NCBI GenBank assembly: GCA_030427765.1
Contig: JAUICS010000023.1
Coordinates: 1 to 10,748 of the forward strand
DNA: 10,748 nucleotides
Source: Alphaproteobacteria bacterium
Lineage (GTDB): Bacteria; Pseudomonadota; Alphaproteobacteria; Micavibrionales; Micavibrionaceae
Reading direction: 5' to 3'
Under the pieces are notes generated by a model. The model did no database searches. It was given only the letters and a program-made list of their open reading frames with translations, and had not been told where the DNA came from. A program made the translations under genes and the position numbers. Below are positions 1 to 6,786 of this stretch, one piece after another. Each line of letters begins with the position of its first letter. Position 1 is the stretch's first letter.

Positions 1-1
1 A

Positions 2-715
2 GGTTTGCTCAAGTGCGGTGAATGCGGCGGGGGTTGCTCCAAAACGAATCACGGCCGCTACAGCTGCACTACTCAACGAGACAGGGGAACCTGCACAAAC
101 GATCTGAAAATTGACCAAGTCAAGCTGGAACAGCTGGTGCTGTCTGTCTTGCAGGAACGTCTGATGGACGAGGAGTTGTGCGCCGAGTTCTGCAATGAGT
201 ACGCGCGGAGAGTGAACGAACTGACGCGCGAGCGGCAGGCTCGCGCGAATTCGTACAAAGCGGAGTTGAGCAGACTCGACGGAGCGAAGAGACGGATCGT
301 CCAGGCGGTCGTTGATGGCTTCGCGAATCAGACGCTCAAGGAAGAGCTTGATCGGGTCGAAGAGCGGTATGCCAAATTGGAGCATCTTCTGGAACAGGAA
401 GATGAGACGCCGGTGCTTCTGCACCCGAAAATGAGCAAGCGCTATCACGACGCCGTGAGGGAGCTTGTGCAGACGTTGCGGGATGATGAGCGGAAGGATG
501 AGGCGATTGAGCTTATCCGGACACTCATCGACCGCGTAGTGCTAACACCAAACGAAGAAAGGACAGAGCTGACCGTCGACCTCTATGGGGCATTGGCGGG
601 CATCCTTGCCGTCTCTATGAGCAAGGAAAAACCGCTAGCAGACAATGACGCCATGCTTTCGGGAGTTAAGTTGGTAGCGGAGGGCAGATTTGAACTGCCG
701 ACACATGGATTATGA
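2..715 (+). CDS. Large serine recombinase (integrase), C-terminal part, 5' end outside window
   Basis: The reading frame is open to the left edge, so this is the C-terminal part of a site-specific recombinase; the catalytic resolvase domain lies outside. Numbered from the TTG at 5, the zinc-ribbon domain comes first (Cys4, Cys7, Cys21, Cys30, context LKCGECGGG). A charged coiled coil follows at about 60-132, then the family's typical tail (IRTLIDRVVLTP ... LYGALAGILAV, about 170-204). These are the zinc-beta-ribbon and coiled-coil parts of large serine integrases, which bind DNA and control synapsis. The last 14 or so residues (VAEGRFELPTHGL) are encoded by the antisense of the tRNA at 672-747, and the TGA stop lies inside the tRNA. 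I infer that the gene's 3' end is set by the attachment site of an element integrated into the tRNA. The gene is richer in G+C than the DNA to its right: the line at 241-300 is about 57 % GC, against about 37 % at 4021-4080. Confidence 0.88.
   Translation, partial: GLLKCGECGGGCSKTNHGRYSCTTQRDRGTCTNDLKIDQVKLEQLVLSVLQERLMDEELCAEFCNEYARRVNELTRERQARANSYKAELSRLDGAKRRIVQAVVDGFANQTLKEELDRVEERYAKLEHLLEQEDETPVLLHPKMSKRYHDAVRELVQTLRDDERKDEAIELIRTLIDRVVLTPNEERTELTVDLYGALAGILAVSMSKEKPLADNDAMLSGVKLVAEGRFELPTHGL
672..715. other. Candidate attachment site (att core region) in tRNA 3' half
   Basis: The 3' half of the tRNA (T arm, acceptor 3' strand and CCA) also encodes the end of the recombinase. Integrative elements often carry a copy of a tRNA 3' end in attP, so the tRNA is restored on integration and the element abuts it. 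The element boundary should therefore lie within this stretch, with the element to the left. Only one copy is visible, so the exact core cannot be delimited here. Confidence 0.5.
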
Positions 716-747
716 TTCCACTGCTCTAACCCCTGAGCTACCCCGCC
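672..747 (-). tRNA. tRNA-Met (CAU), elongator type; tRNA-Ile2 (CAU) is the alternative
   Basis: On the minus strand a full 76-nt cloverleaf folds. The acceptor 5' strand GGCGGGG pairs with CTCCGCT, with two G-U pairs. The D arm is GCTC/GAGC. The anticodon stem is GTGGA/TCCAT with loop ATCATAA, giving anticodon CAT. The variable loop is GTGTC, and the T arm GGCAG/CTGCC has loop TTCAAAT. The discriminator is A, and CCA is encoded at 674-672. The GGAATCATAATCC anticodon arm resembles alphaproteobacterial elongator tRNA-Met as I remember it. A CAU anticodon could also belong to lysidine-modified tRNA-Ile2, and sequence inspection alone does not fully exclude that. The 3' half overlaps the recombinase gene on the other strand. 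Confidence 0.93.
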
Positions 748-781
748 ACTGATGAGAAATATAACTCGGAATTAAAGGAAT

Positions 782-811
782 GTTATGATGCAAAACGGAC
801 GTGTTTGTCAA
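782..811 (-). promoter_or_regulatory. Sigma70-like promoter of the tRNA gene
   Basis: On the minus strand a perfect -35 TTGACA (811-806) is followed after 18 bases by CATAAC (787-782), a 4/6 match to the -10 consensus. Transcription would start about 30 bases before the tRNA 5' end. The promoter lies on the side away from the recombinase, so the tRNA 5' side is native chromosome and the element joined at the 3' side. Confidence 0.6.
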
Positions 812-829
812 GTTTGATGTTCGAAGAAT

Positions 830-2407
830 CTATAATACCAGTTTTTTCTCATACAAATCGGGCAAGTCGTTTTCCAGCAGAACAACATCATTACGCTTCA
901 CATTCTGGGTTAGCCAGCGTTTTGCAAGCTCGAACGTCCCGAACGTTTTAATTACCTGACCATATTCCATGCGATCTTTATACGCACGGATAAATGTTGG
1001 AATACGTCCCGGCGCAACAACCAGACATATATCAACCTTTTCGGCCGATAACGTTCCCAAGGCTGCATGCTCTTCATCATGTGCATCCCCAAGCTCGACC
1101 ATCCCCGGCGTCACCAGAATACGGCGGCCGCCAGACGATTTTGCAATAATGTCCATGACATTAAGGGCCTCGGCAAATCCCTTTGGATTACTGTTAAACG
1201 CATCGTCTATAACCGTATGGTTCCCCATTTTGTTGACTTCCAGACGGTGGGTAATCTGCGGCGTGGTTTTCATGGCGGAAACGACATCTTCTGCCTTCAG
1301 GCCAAGAACCATTGCCATCGCGAAGGCCAGCGCCATATTTGTACCGTGATGCTGACCATATAAAGGCGCCTCAAGCAAATACGCCGCATTATCCCATACG
1401 ATGGATACATTTGTACCGTCCGCATGCTGGTGCACCTCAACAATTTCAAGTGAACCGTTTTCACCACATGTGATGAAATTGCCGCCGTGGCTTTCGACAA
1501 ACTTTTTCGCATAATCTTGTTCCAAAACACTTTCGTGAATAACAACTTTACCGTGTTTTTCAATGGCGGCCTCGGCAATTTCAAACTTTGCCTGCGCCGT
1601 GCCGTCCAATGTTTTAAAACGTTCCAGATGTGCGGGACCAATGGCCGTAATAATGCTGTGGTGCGGCGGGGTAAGGTCACATAATCGTTTGATCGAACCA
1701 ATACCGTACGCGCCCATTTCCACGACAAAGAATTTGTGATGACTTCCTAAATGTTCACGAATAATGCGTGTAATACCCATTTCGGTATTAACACTGCCCG
1801 GCGTAACCAGCGTTGGCGCATGTGACTGCAAAACATGCCCCAGAATATGTTTTACCGACGTTTTGCCGTACGAACCGGTAATTCCAATAATCGTCGGCTT
1901 TAATTCTTCTAACCTCTCAACCGCATCTGCCCGAAATCTCTGGTTTTCCTTCTCCTGAATAGGGTTAAGAAGCACATTCGCCAAAATCAGTATAAACGGG
2001 GCGGCCTGAACGAGTACGATCCAGACCAACACCATATCCCCGAAGGAAAACAACAGCATACTGAATGACAAAATGGCCGCCGCCACACCCAGAATGCGCT
2101 TGGCACGAAACGTCAGGACCAGTTTTTTCTTGGCATTGGACAAGGGATTATTTTCAATGATAATTCCTACAATGAAAATGGCGATCGCTGCCAGATGCAG
2201 GGCCATCGATCCGGGATGAAGAAATAAATCCGCCACCAACAGGACAATCAGGGCGAGTGTGATCTTTCTATCGAAAGCCTGATTCTCCAAAACCCATGTT
2301 TTGAAACGTGCATTATCGTACTCTTCCTGCTGGAATATATGCAAATACGTCATAAGACGCCGGACGATAAAAAACGTAAATACCAGCCATGTAAAAATCG
2401 CGATCAT
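830..2407 (-). CDS. Membrane-anchored MurF-like Mur ligase
   Basis: A 525-residue ATP-dependent amino-acid/peptide ligase of the Mur family. Residues 1-150 hold about five hydrophobic segments (near 1-17, 48-65, 68-84, 106-120, 126-147). The Mur ATPase domain starts at about 172. It has the P-loop GITGSYGKTS (175-184), the Mg-binding Glu230 in VVEMGAYG, and IGPAHLERF (256-264) like the MurF NxGxAHxExF motif. Lys274 in AQAKFEI sits at the position of the carbamylated lysine. GQHHGTNMALA lies at 351-361. The C-terminal domain begins with THRLEV (386-391) and IDDAFNSNPKG (400-410), close to MurF's IDDAYNANP. MurF's usual N-terminal domain, which binds UDP-MurNAc-tripeptide, is absent and the membrane region stands in its place, so the acceptor is probably membrane-bound or otherwise not the standard UDP precursor (inference). 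A good ribosome site, GGGAG (2417-2413), lies 5 bases before the ATG. The start overlaps the hydrolase stop by ATGA, implying translational coupling. Confidence 0.85.
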   Translation of the reverse strand: MIAIFTWLVFTFFIVRRLMTYLHIFQQEEYDNARFKTWVLENQAFDRKITLALIVLLVADLFLHPGSMALHLAAIAIFIVGIIIENNPLSNAKKKLVLTFRAKRILGVAAAILSFSMLLFSFGDMVLVWIVLVQAAPFILILANVLLNPIQEKENQRFRADAVERLEELKPTIIGITGSYGKTSVKHILGHVLQSHAPTLVTPGSVNTEMGITRIIREHLGSHHKFFVVEMGAYGIGSIKRLCDLTPPHHSIITAIGPAHLERFKTLDGTAQAKFEIAEAAIEKHGKVVIHESVLEQDYAKKFVESHGGNFITCGENGSLEIVEVHQHADGTNVSIVWDNAAYLLEAPLYGQHHGTNMALAFAMAMVLGLKAEDVVSAMKTTPQITHRLEVNKMGNHTVIDDAFNSNPKGFAEALNVMDIIAKSSGGRRILVTPGMVELGDAHDEEHAALGTLSAEKVDICLVVAPGRIPTFIRAYKDRMEYGQVIKTFGTFELAKRWLTQNVKRNDVVLLENDLPDLYEKKLVL

Positions 2408-3186
2408 GCATTCTCCCTTTCGTGTTGTAACGATACAAATTCGTTGAGTATTTTTAGTGTTTGGTGCCGTCCACTGCCCAATAACGTGTAATGGTCCATA
2501 TGGGGAAGAATATCCAATGCAGAGTACGTTATCAATCCGTTGTAACGCCGCCCCATATCCGGCGGTGTTTCGGTATCATTTTCACCATATATCAATTGCA
2601 CCGGACATTGCACACGGCGCGCGTCACCTGACAAATCCTCCGAAATAACCTTTAAAAACGTTCCCCGCATTGGTCCGGCGTTTTTGTAATCCGCACTTCC
2701 GAAATAACTGCGGAGCTTATCTCGCTGCGCCTCACTCCACGTCAGATACTTCAACATTTTAAACATACGCACACGTACGGTGTTATTTAGCCGCCTCAAG
2801 ATTGACCGTTTTGCCGGCAACCCCGCACCGGCAATAAGGCACATCGCCTTAAATTTTTCAGGTGAATGTGCCGCCAGCTTCACACCGACACGGCATCCAA
2901 AAGAATGCCCGATCCAAATACATTTCTTGTCCGGAAAATACGTCTCCAGAAACCGGCCCATACTGGATGCATAATCACCAACGCCCCAGTCACCATATGG
3001 CATATCCGATTTTCCAAAACCGGGAAAATCAATAAGGCAGTTTACGCCCCTCCGCTCGAAACTTTGCGCCAACGGCATAAACGCGTCATGGGACTGCCCC
3101 CAACCATGTGCCCATAGGAAAAGATGCTCCCCTTCACCAAATCGGTGAAAAGCCATATCAACACCATTGTCATTCCATACTTCCAT
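2404..3186 (-). CDS. Alpha/beta-fold hydrolase
   Basis: A 260-residue serine hydrolase, the normal size for a single-domain alpha/beta hydrolase with a short cap. Visible motifs are the oxyanion-hole HGWG (27-30), the nucleophile elbow GHSFG (93-97, Ser95), the acid Asp204 in YGENDTETP, and a late histidine in LPHMDHYTLL (His229 or His232). There is no signal peptide, so it is probably cytoplasmic. The family includes esterases, amidases, acyltransferases and C-C hydrolases, so motifs alone do not fix the substrate. It is the first gene of a leftward pair whose second gene is the membrane Mur ligase (ATGA overlap), and it diverges from the Ddl-like gene. A role in trimming or transferring a cell-wall-related peptide or ester is therefore possible, but inferred from neighbours only. 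I see no clear ribosome site before the ATG at 3186, so the start is less certain. Confidence 0.82.
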   Translation of the reverse strand: MEVWNDNGVDMAFHRFGEGEHLFLWAHGWGQSHDAFMPLAQSFERRGVNCLIDFPGFGKSDMPYGDWGVGDYASSMGRFLETYFPDKKCIWIGHSFGCRVGVKLAAHSPEKFKAMCLIAGAGLPAKRSILRRLNNTVRVRMFKMLKYLTWSEAQRDKLRSYFGSADYKNAGPMRGTFLKVISEDLSGDARRVQCPVQLIYGENDTETPPDMGRRYNGLITYSALDILPHMDHYTLLGSGRHQTLKILNEFVSLQHERENA

Positions 3187-3195
3187 GCTTAATCT
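3167..3195 (+). promoter_or_regulatory. Possible promoter of the Ddl-like gene
   Basis: TTGTCA (3167-3172, 5/6 to the -35 consensus), a 17-base spacer, then TAATCT (3190-3195, weak -10). The predicted RNA start would fall after the upstream ATG at 3196, which agrees with the start at 3238. The promoter would lie inside the 5' end of the divergent hydrolase gene. The match is weak. Confidence 0.28.
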
Positions 3196-3225
3196 ATGAC
3201 CCAGAATATTCCCACAGTTATTTAT

Positions 3226-3230
3226 GAGGT
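3226..3230 (+). promoter_or_regulatory. Ribosome binding site deciding the Ddl-like start
   Basis: GAGGT lies 7 bases before the ATG at 3238. The in-frame ATG at 3196, which would add 14 residues, has no Shine-Dalgarno-like sequence. The protein from 3238 starts like other Ddl proteins, with only about nine residues before the FFGGRSPEHDVS motif. Confidence 0.65.
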
Positions 3231-3237
3231 GCCTACC

Positions 3238-4449
3238 ATGCCAAGCAAGAAGAAAATCGCTGTCTTTTTCGGCGGACGCTCACCAGAACATGATGTCAGT
3301 ATAATCACCGGCCTGCAAGCGCTCGAGGCACTTGATTCACGGGAATATGACTCGTTTCCGGTATACATATCGCCGCAGGGTGTCTGGTACACGGGTGATG
3401 CTTTACGTAGTCGCGATTCTTACATGTTAAGCCAGCAAACGAAAGACACGCTTATGCCTGTCACGCTTGACATGACAGGCCGCGGGCAAGGCGTTCTCGT
3501 GCCCACAAGAAAGAAAATGTTCGGATCATACGACAATATTACATTTGACGTCGCCCTTCCGGCTTTCCACGGTTTAATTGGCGAAGATGGCCCGTTTCAG
3601 GGCCTGATGGAATCGGCAAACATCCCTTATACCGGTATGCGAACAAAGGCATCGGCCGTGTATATGGACAAAGTCACTACAAAATATGTTTTGGAATCAA
3701 CGGACGTGAAGGTTCTTCCCTATTTATCGGTTAAACGCCCACAGGACAGTTTATGGGTCGATGCCGATACAATCACCGCCAGTTTAAAACAAAGCAAAAT
3801 CACGTTTCCATGTATTGTCAAACCGGCCCATTTAGGCAGCAGTATTGGCGTCGGCAAAGCCGAAAATATCGAGGACATCCGTAATATTCTATCAACCCTG
3901 TTTCAATATGATGATACAGGGATAATTGAACCGTTCGTCGAAAACATGGCGGAATATAATATCGCCGTGAAAGGACCGATGCATGATATTGCCCTATCGG
4001 CCATTGAACGCCCGAAAAACAAAAGCGACTTACTGGATTTCAAACAGAAATATGTTTCCGATAACGCCAATAAAACAGGGCAAAAAATCCCCGGCACATC
4101 AAGTGAGGGTATGTTGTCTCTAACCCGTGACATCAATCCGGATATATCGAATAAAATGAAAAGCACCATTTATGACTGGGCCAAAACCATATACGAACGG
4201 CTGGATGGCTCGGGCTGCCCGCGTCTGGATTTCATCTGCAACGATAAAACGGGCGAAATCTGGTTTAATGAATTAAACCCATGCCCGGGATCGTTCGGTT
4301 ATTTTCTTTGGGAAGCGGCAGAAACACCTGTTTTATTCTCTGATTTGCTTCACGATTTGATTGAGGAAGCCGTTGCCCAGCATCGTCATATGCAGCTGCC
4401 GACCGACCCGACACCGCAGGACGCGCGATTATTCCCTAGACGCACATAA
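3238..4449 (+). CDS. D-alanine--D-alanine ligase-type ATP-grasp enzyme
   Basis: A 403-residue Ddl-family ligase, which joins two D-amino acids (normally D-Ala) using ATP in the cytoplasm. The N-domain opens with FFGGRSPEHDVS (10-21); Glu17 matches the catalytic Glu15 of E. coli DdlB. KPAHLGSSIGVG (195-206) supplies the ATP-grasp lysine and the catalytic serine. In the omega loop LLDFKQKYVSD, Tyr272 aligns with DdlB Tyr216, a position tied to D-Ala versus D-lactate preference, so a D-Ala-D-Ala product is expected. The usual upstream Tyr of YDYEAKY is Phe here. Metal ligands are Asp331, Glu345 and Asn347. The motif after them reads NPCPGSFGYFLWEA, not the common NTxPGxT, which marks a side branch of the family. 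It runs opposite to the hydrolase/Mur ligase pair. Alphaproteobacteria usually have a housekeeping ddl in the division/cell-wall cluster, so this may be a second copy. An alternative start at 3196 gives 417 residues. Confidence 0.87.
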   Translation: MPSKKKIAVFFGGRSPEHDVSIITGLQALEALDSREYDSFPVYISPQGVWYTGDALRSRDSYMLSQQTKDTLMPVTLDMTGRGQGVLVPTRKKMFGSYDNITFDVALPAFHGLIGEDGPFQGLMESANIPYTGMRTKASAVYMDKVTTKYVLESTDVKVLPYLSVKRPQDSLWVDADTITASLKQSKITFPCIVKPAHLGSSIGVGKAENIEDIRNILSTLFQYDDTGIIEPFVENMAEYNIAVKGPMHDIALSAIERPKNKSDLLDFKQKYVSDNANKTGQKIPGTSSEGMLSLTRDINPDISNKMKSTIYDWAKTIYERLDGSGCPRLDFICNDKTGEIWFNELNPCPGSFGYFLWEAAETPVLFSDLLHDLIEEAVAQHRHMQLPTDPTPQDARLFPRRT

Positions 4450-4528
4450 AAAGACGAACATAAAAAAACATAAAAATTCAGCACACCAAATTAGGACGTA
4501 AAAACACCTCCTCTTGTTAATTTGCATA

Positions 4529-4558
4529 TTGACTTTGCCATAAAATACGTCTTTATGA
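4529..4558 (+). promoter_or_regulatory. Possible promoter of the 622-residue protein gene
   Basis: TTGACT (4529-4534) and TTATGA (4553-4558) with an 18-base spacer lie in the 143-base gap after the Ddl-like gene. A strong ribosome site, GGAGGAG (4581-4587), follows, 5 bases before the ATG at 4593. I see no clear hairpin terminator in this gap, so read-through from the upstream gene is also possible. Confidence 0.35.
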
Positions 4559-4592
4559 GAAGTGAGCGAGCATTCAATCTGGAGGAGAAAAA

Positions 4593-6461
4593 ATGTCAAA
4601 CGCACAAAGCATATTATTCCGTTCAACACTGGCCGGTCATCGTGGGCCACGCAAAACAGAAAATGAAACACAGCGTGCGGAGCGTGAACTACACAAACTG
4701 GAAGACATCGCACTTTCCGTTCACTCAAAAACCAACCAGACACTTGCCGCACGGTACATAAAGCCGACACAAGAAGAGCTCGCGAAAGACCCAAGCCTCG
4801 AAACATGGGATGGCCTTATTCAATATCGTGAAGGTGTCTTCCGCGTTGTAAAAGAACCGCAATCCGGCATGGAAATTATCCTGTTTGAATTTGAACCACA
4901 GCACCTTGTGGGTCAGAAAGATCAAGACGGCAAATGGAAACTTGCGGACCTTGACCTTAAAAAGCCCGATATGGGTGCAAACGTATATGTTGTTGGTGCG
5001 TTCAAAAACGCCAGTCCCCGCCGGAAACAAATTGCCATTGATGAATTTCGTGCAACAATTCACGATAAATTTGCCGCAGAATACAGTTTATTCGCACAGG
5101 ACGAAACACACACTGGTCCGAACGCAAAACGTACGTTCCGCATGGCCAACGAAGACATTGCCATCCGAATTAATGAAAAGAAAAAGAAATCCAGCCAGTG
5201 GCAAAGCAGTATTTATCGCCGCCTTCGCGGGAAAGCCAGTGGTTCATACGAATTCCAGAAAATCGGCGAAAGCGGCACATTACGTGATTTCTTTTCCATC
5301 AGCCGTGAGGCACGAGCCGCAAACGGGGAAACATTTGATAAATTGTTCCTGAATTACAGACGCAACTGGAATATAACCGCGCTTAAGAAATTCCGCGGAC
5401 AGGAATTGTTATCCAGCCGCCGTCTTCAACGTAACCTCCAACGTCTGGCACGTTTTACATCCGATATGATGGAACGCAGCGGACCATTAAAATATCTTGT
5501 ATCTGCATCACTTGGTGTGGCCGGTGCGGTATTTGGTCTTGATGTTGCGGTTTTGAGTGTGGAGGCCGCAGTCGCATTGCTTGCCGCCGGTGCTGCCGGT
5601 GGTGTATTGCAAACTGTTCTGGAAGACCTCGGAAACGAAGGTACGGTTCAGTTCCGCCGTATGATGTCACGCCAAAAGGCCGATGGCAAAATCGCACTGC
5701 ATAAGCGTGACTATACATTCTCGGTTGTTGATCAGTCACCATCCAACCTGCGCCGTGAATTTCCGAAATTAAACCCCGAACTTCTTACAAAACTTGAGTG
5801 TTTAAGTACAAAAGAAGCTGATTTACTTCAGGTTGAGGTAGATACATCGCCTGTACATCAGAAAGACTATGTCGCGGAATACCTAAAAGGACGCTTGGTT
5901 CGTGTATTCGGACAGGCCCATATTCCGCTCAATCCGGAAATGCTCCTATCTTTCCTACCGGATGGAACATTGTCATTGGCGCATATTAAAAACTCAACCG
6001 AACGTGTGAACTACTTCACGTGGCGCGAGGACATGATCGCATCAAAACGTTTCACCATAGATGAAGACGTTCGCAAACAGTTAGATGGCAAAATTATCGA
6101 GGTAATTCGTGACGAAAACGTGTCCGGCCAAAAGATCAATATTCTGACACCAGAACAATTCCAGGAACGCCTGACAGATACATTCAGGGAATATTCAAAC
6201 GCGATATATACCGAGCAGGCACGCATTATCTCGGAACGGGGGCATAGCGAGGGTCTGACCGATAACTATTCACGTAAGGAATTGCCGGAACTGCTGACAA
6301 GATTATTCTCAAAAACGTCAGATGCTTCGAATGGTGAAGTGATTGCCGATATTATGAAGAATACTGCGGGTGACCTTGTTCACGAATTCGTCGATCCCGT
6401 TGATATTTTGCCGGTTGAGCAACAATCACAATCCGGCTGGCTACGCGCACTTGGCTTTTAA
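4593..6461 (+). CDS. Uncharacterised 622-residue protein with central hydrophobic hairpin
   Basis: I do not recognise this protein. It has no signal peptide. Residues 1-290 are polar and strongly charged. They include a Gln/Glu/Arg-rich start, a region at about 75-165 that looks beta-rich, and basic clusters such as NEKKKKS (194-200) and RRLQRNLQRLARF (276-288). Residues 299-343 are Gly/Ala/Val-rich and hydrophobic in two stretches (about 299-316 and 325-343), split by Asp317 and Glu324. This looks like a membrane-active or glycine-zipper-like helical hairpin. The C-terminal 270 residues are again soluble-looking and rich in Glu/Lys/Asp, with only one cysteine in a long stretch. The strong ribosome site GGAGGAG fixes the start. 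The following gene has its own promoter, so this is probably a single-gene unit. Possible roles include a peripheral membrane scaffold or an effector-like protein, but neither is supported by a motif. Confidence 0.8.
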   Translation: MSNAQSILFRSTLAGHRGPRKTENETQRAERELHKLEDIALSVHSKTNQTLAARYIKPTQEELAKDPSLETWDGLIQYREGVFRVVKEPQSGMEIILFEFEPQHLVGQKDQDGKWKLADLDLKKPDMGANVYVVGAFKNASPRRKQIAIDEFRATIHDKFAAEYSLFAQDETHTGPNAKRTFRMANEDIAIRINEKKKKSSQWQSSIYRRLRGKASGSYEFQKIGESGTLRDFFSISREARAANGETFDKLFLNYRRNWNITALKKFRGQELLSSRRLQRNLQRLARFTSDMMERSGPLKYLVSASLGVAGAVFGLDVAVLSVEAAVALLAAGAAGGVLQTVLEDLGNEGTVQFRRMMSRQKADGKIALHKRDYTFSVVDQSPSNLRREFPKLNPELLTKLECLSTKEADLLQVEVDTSPVHQKDYVAEYLKGRLVRVFGQAHIPLNPEMLLSFLPDGTLSLAHIKNSTERVNYFTWREDMIASKRFTIDEDVRKQLDGKIIEVIRDENVSGQKINILTPEQFQERLTDTFREYSNAIYTEQARIISERGHSEGLTDNYSRKELPELLTRLFSKTSDASNGEVIADIMKNTAGDLVHEFVDPVDILPVEQQSQSGWLRALGF

Positions 6462-6486
6462 TTTCTCCTAAAAATAGAATATTTTA

Positions 6487-6515
6487 TTGACATAATAAAG
6501 ATCTCAAACTATTCT
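6487..6515 (+). promoter_or_regulatory. Sigma70-like promoter before the exported-protein gene
   Basis: A perfect -35 TTGACA (6487-6492), exactly 17 bases of spacer, then TATTCT (6510-6515), a 4/6 match to the -10 consensus. It lies in the 85-base gap between the 622-residue gene and the ATG at 6547. Only a weak GAGAG-type ribosome site follows, about 10 bases before the ATG. Confidence 0.6.
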
Positions 6516-6546
6516 CTTTCTTGGCTAAATAGAGAGATTAAACACC

Positions 6547-6786
6547 ATGTCTGAAAAATTAAACGCACACGGGCGTCAACGACGCTCCATACTAGCAGGA
6601 GCTGCAGGCCTGTTACTTTTACCAAAAGACGTATTTGCATGCGGCGCATCCACAAAACGATGGGTTAGTACGGTTAAATGTCCGGGATTCATTGGATCGG
6701 AGTCTGATCCGTTAGCAAGCTGGAACGGTAGAGATAATTACATCACTAATGGCATTCCGCCGAACCGTCCGCGTTCCGGAAAATGA
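6547..6786 (+). CDS. Exported protein, N-terminal fragment with Tat-like signal (probably frameshifted)
   Basis: A 79-residue frame. It begins with a polar stretch, twin arginines Arg12-Arg13 in RQRRSILAG, a hydrophobic core (LAGAAGLLLL, 16-25) and VFAC (29-32). This looks like a twin-arginine export signal, possibly with an imperfect lipobox ending at Cys32. A second cysteine is at 45. Only about 47 residues follow the signal before TGA at 6784-6786. The next frame (+1) is open from 6716 and continues for about 300 residues with no ribosome site of its own. The simplest reading is one exported protein of about 380 residues broken by a single-base change between 6716 and 6786, near GGAAAATGATGA (6778-6789). 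A sequencing error, a real pseudogene and programmed +1 frameshifting are all possible. The protein family is not recognised. Confidence 0.6.
   Translation: MSEKLNAHGRQRRSILAGAAGLLLLPKDVFACGASTKRWVSTVKCPGFIGSESDPLASWNGRDNYITNGIPPNRPRSGK

Noticed and set aside
1297..1728. A 143-codon leftward frame inside the Mur ligase gene.
   Set aside because: It is an alternative frame of the clearly coding Mur ligase and its translation has no recognisable protein features.
3196..3237. The upstream ATG at 3196 as the start of the Ddl-like protein.
   Set aside because: It has no ribosome site, whereas GAGGT precedes the ATG at 3238, and the shorter N-terminus matches the family.
4508..4587. CTCCTC (4508-4513) is complementary to GAGGAG in the ribosome site at 4582-4587, suggesting a ribosome-site-hiding hairpin.
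   Set aside because: Only 6 bp, about 70 bases apart, and the first arm lies upstream of the likely promoter (4529-4558), so it would be in the RNA only on read-through.
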